Origin: JAJZXY01 sp046706185
GTDB lineage: Archaea; Thermoplasmatota; Thermoplasmata; Sysuiplasmatales; Sysuiplasmataceae
Assembly (NCBI GenBank): GCA_046706185.1
Contig: JBJKPR010000020.1
Coordinates: 1 to 22,644, forward strand
Direction: 5' to 3'
DNA length: 22,644 bases
The notes under the pieces are model-generated. The model did no database searches and was not told where the DNA came from. It was given only the letters and a program-made list of their open reading frames with translations. Below, piece after piece: positions 22,572-22,644 of this stretch. The stretch's first letter is position 1, and every line of letters begins with the position of its first letter. The position numbers were made by a program, and so were the translations under genes.

Positions 22572-22644
22572 ATGCCTACGACAATACAGGTCAGCGAGAA
22601 GCTGCAGAAGGAATTGGCCAGGCGTAAGATGTATGACAAGGAAA
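22572..22644 (+). CDS. Antitoxin-like ribbon-helix-helix protein (N-terminus, cut by window end)
   Basis: Only the first 24 residues are present. They read MPTTIQVSEKLQKELARRK followed by MYDKE. The opening TTIQVSEKLQKEL with a later YD is the pattern of small archaeal VapB-like and related antitoxins, where the TIQVS strand enters the DNA groove and the following helix carries the dimer. Such genes usually precede a PIN-domain (VapC) toxin gene overlapping their 3' end. Its partner, if any, lies outside the window. The leaderless promoter fits an independently transcribed unit. Confidence 0.6.
   Translation, partial: MPTTIQVSEKLQKELARRKMYDKE

Noticed and set aside
1..22644. CRISPR array, IS element, integrase or attachment-site duplication
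   Set aside because: No regularly spaced repeats, no transposase or recombinase motifs and no long terminal repeats were seen.

Overview
The window looks like chromosomal DNA of an aerobic euryarchaeon, most likely from the Thermoplasmata. This is inferred, not proven. The supports are a diphthamide synthase (Dph6), a tetraether-lipid synthase-type radical SAM protein, half-size heme A synthases, archaeal TATA-like boxes about 22-27 nt ahead of many start codons (leaderless transcripts), and frequent AGG/AGA and ATA codons at medium GC. Nothing marks the window as a plasmid, provirus, IS element or CRISPR locus.

Left part (1-4580): dph6 (+) faces the tetraether synthase gene (-), with 33 nt between them. 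Then comes a gene-poor, GC-rich stretch (2692-3103) that folds on paper into a compact structure and may encode a small RNA on the minus strand. It is followed by a two-gene operon: a peroxiredoxin-fold protein with no cysteine at all and apparently a non-AUG start, and an ornithine cyclodeaminase/alanine dehydrogenase family enzyme.

Centre (4760-10851): a translationally coupled pair encodes an AddB-like and an AddA-like subunit of a helicase-nuclease. Both carry a C-terminal PD-(D/E)XK nuclease with a four-cysteine iron-sulfur signature, and only the AddA-like subunit has a Walker A motif. It is the largest functional module here and presumably resects DNA double-strand ends.

Transport block (10901-15630): an ABC ATPase/permease pair (+) meets, tail to tail, a padR-ATPase-permease operon (-). 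The latter looks like a DrrAB-type exporter under a PadR repressor, with a long palindrome next to its TATA box. Two small membrane proteins (one DUF998-like), a degenerate receiver-domain protein and a class I/II aminotransferase follow on the plus strand.

Right part (18755-22644): two paralogous four-helix CtaA-like proteins are encoded convergently with 77 nt of coding overlap. One keeps the ExxHR glutamate and the other has Pro instead, so they may form a split heme A synthase. A SAM methyltransferase, a Zn alcohol dehydrogenase of the Thermoanaerobacter secondary-ADH type with a cofactor-site change toward NAD, an ABM-domain protein, two doubtful small ORFs and the start of a ribbon-helix-helix antitoxin-like gene complete the window.

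All assignments come from reading motifs by eye. No database search or folding program was run.
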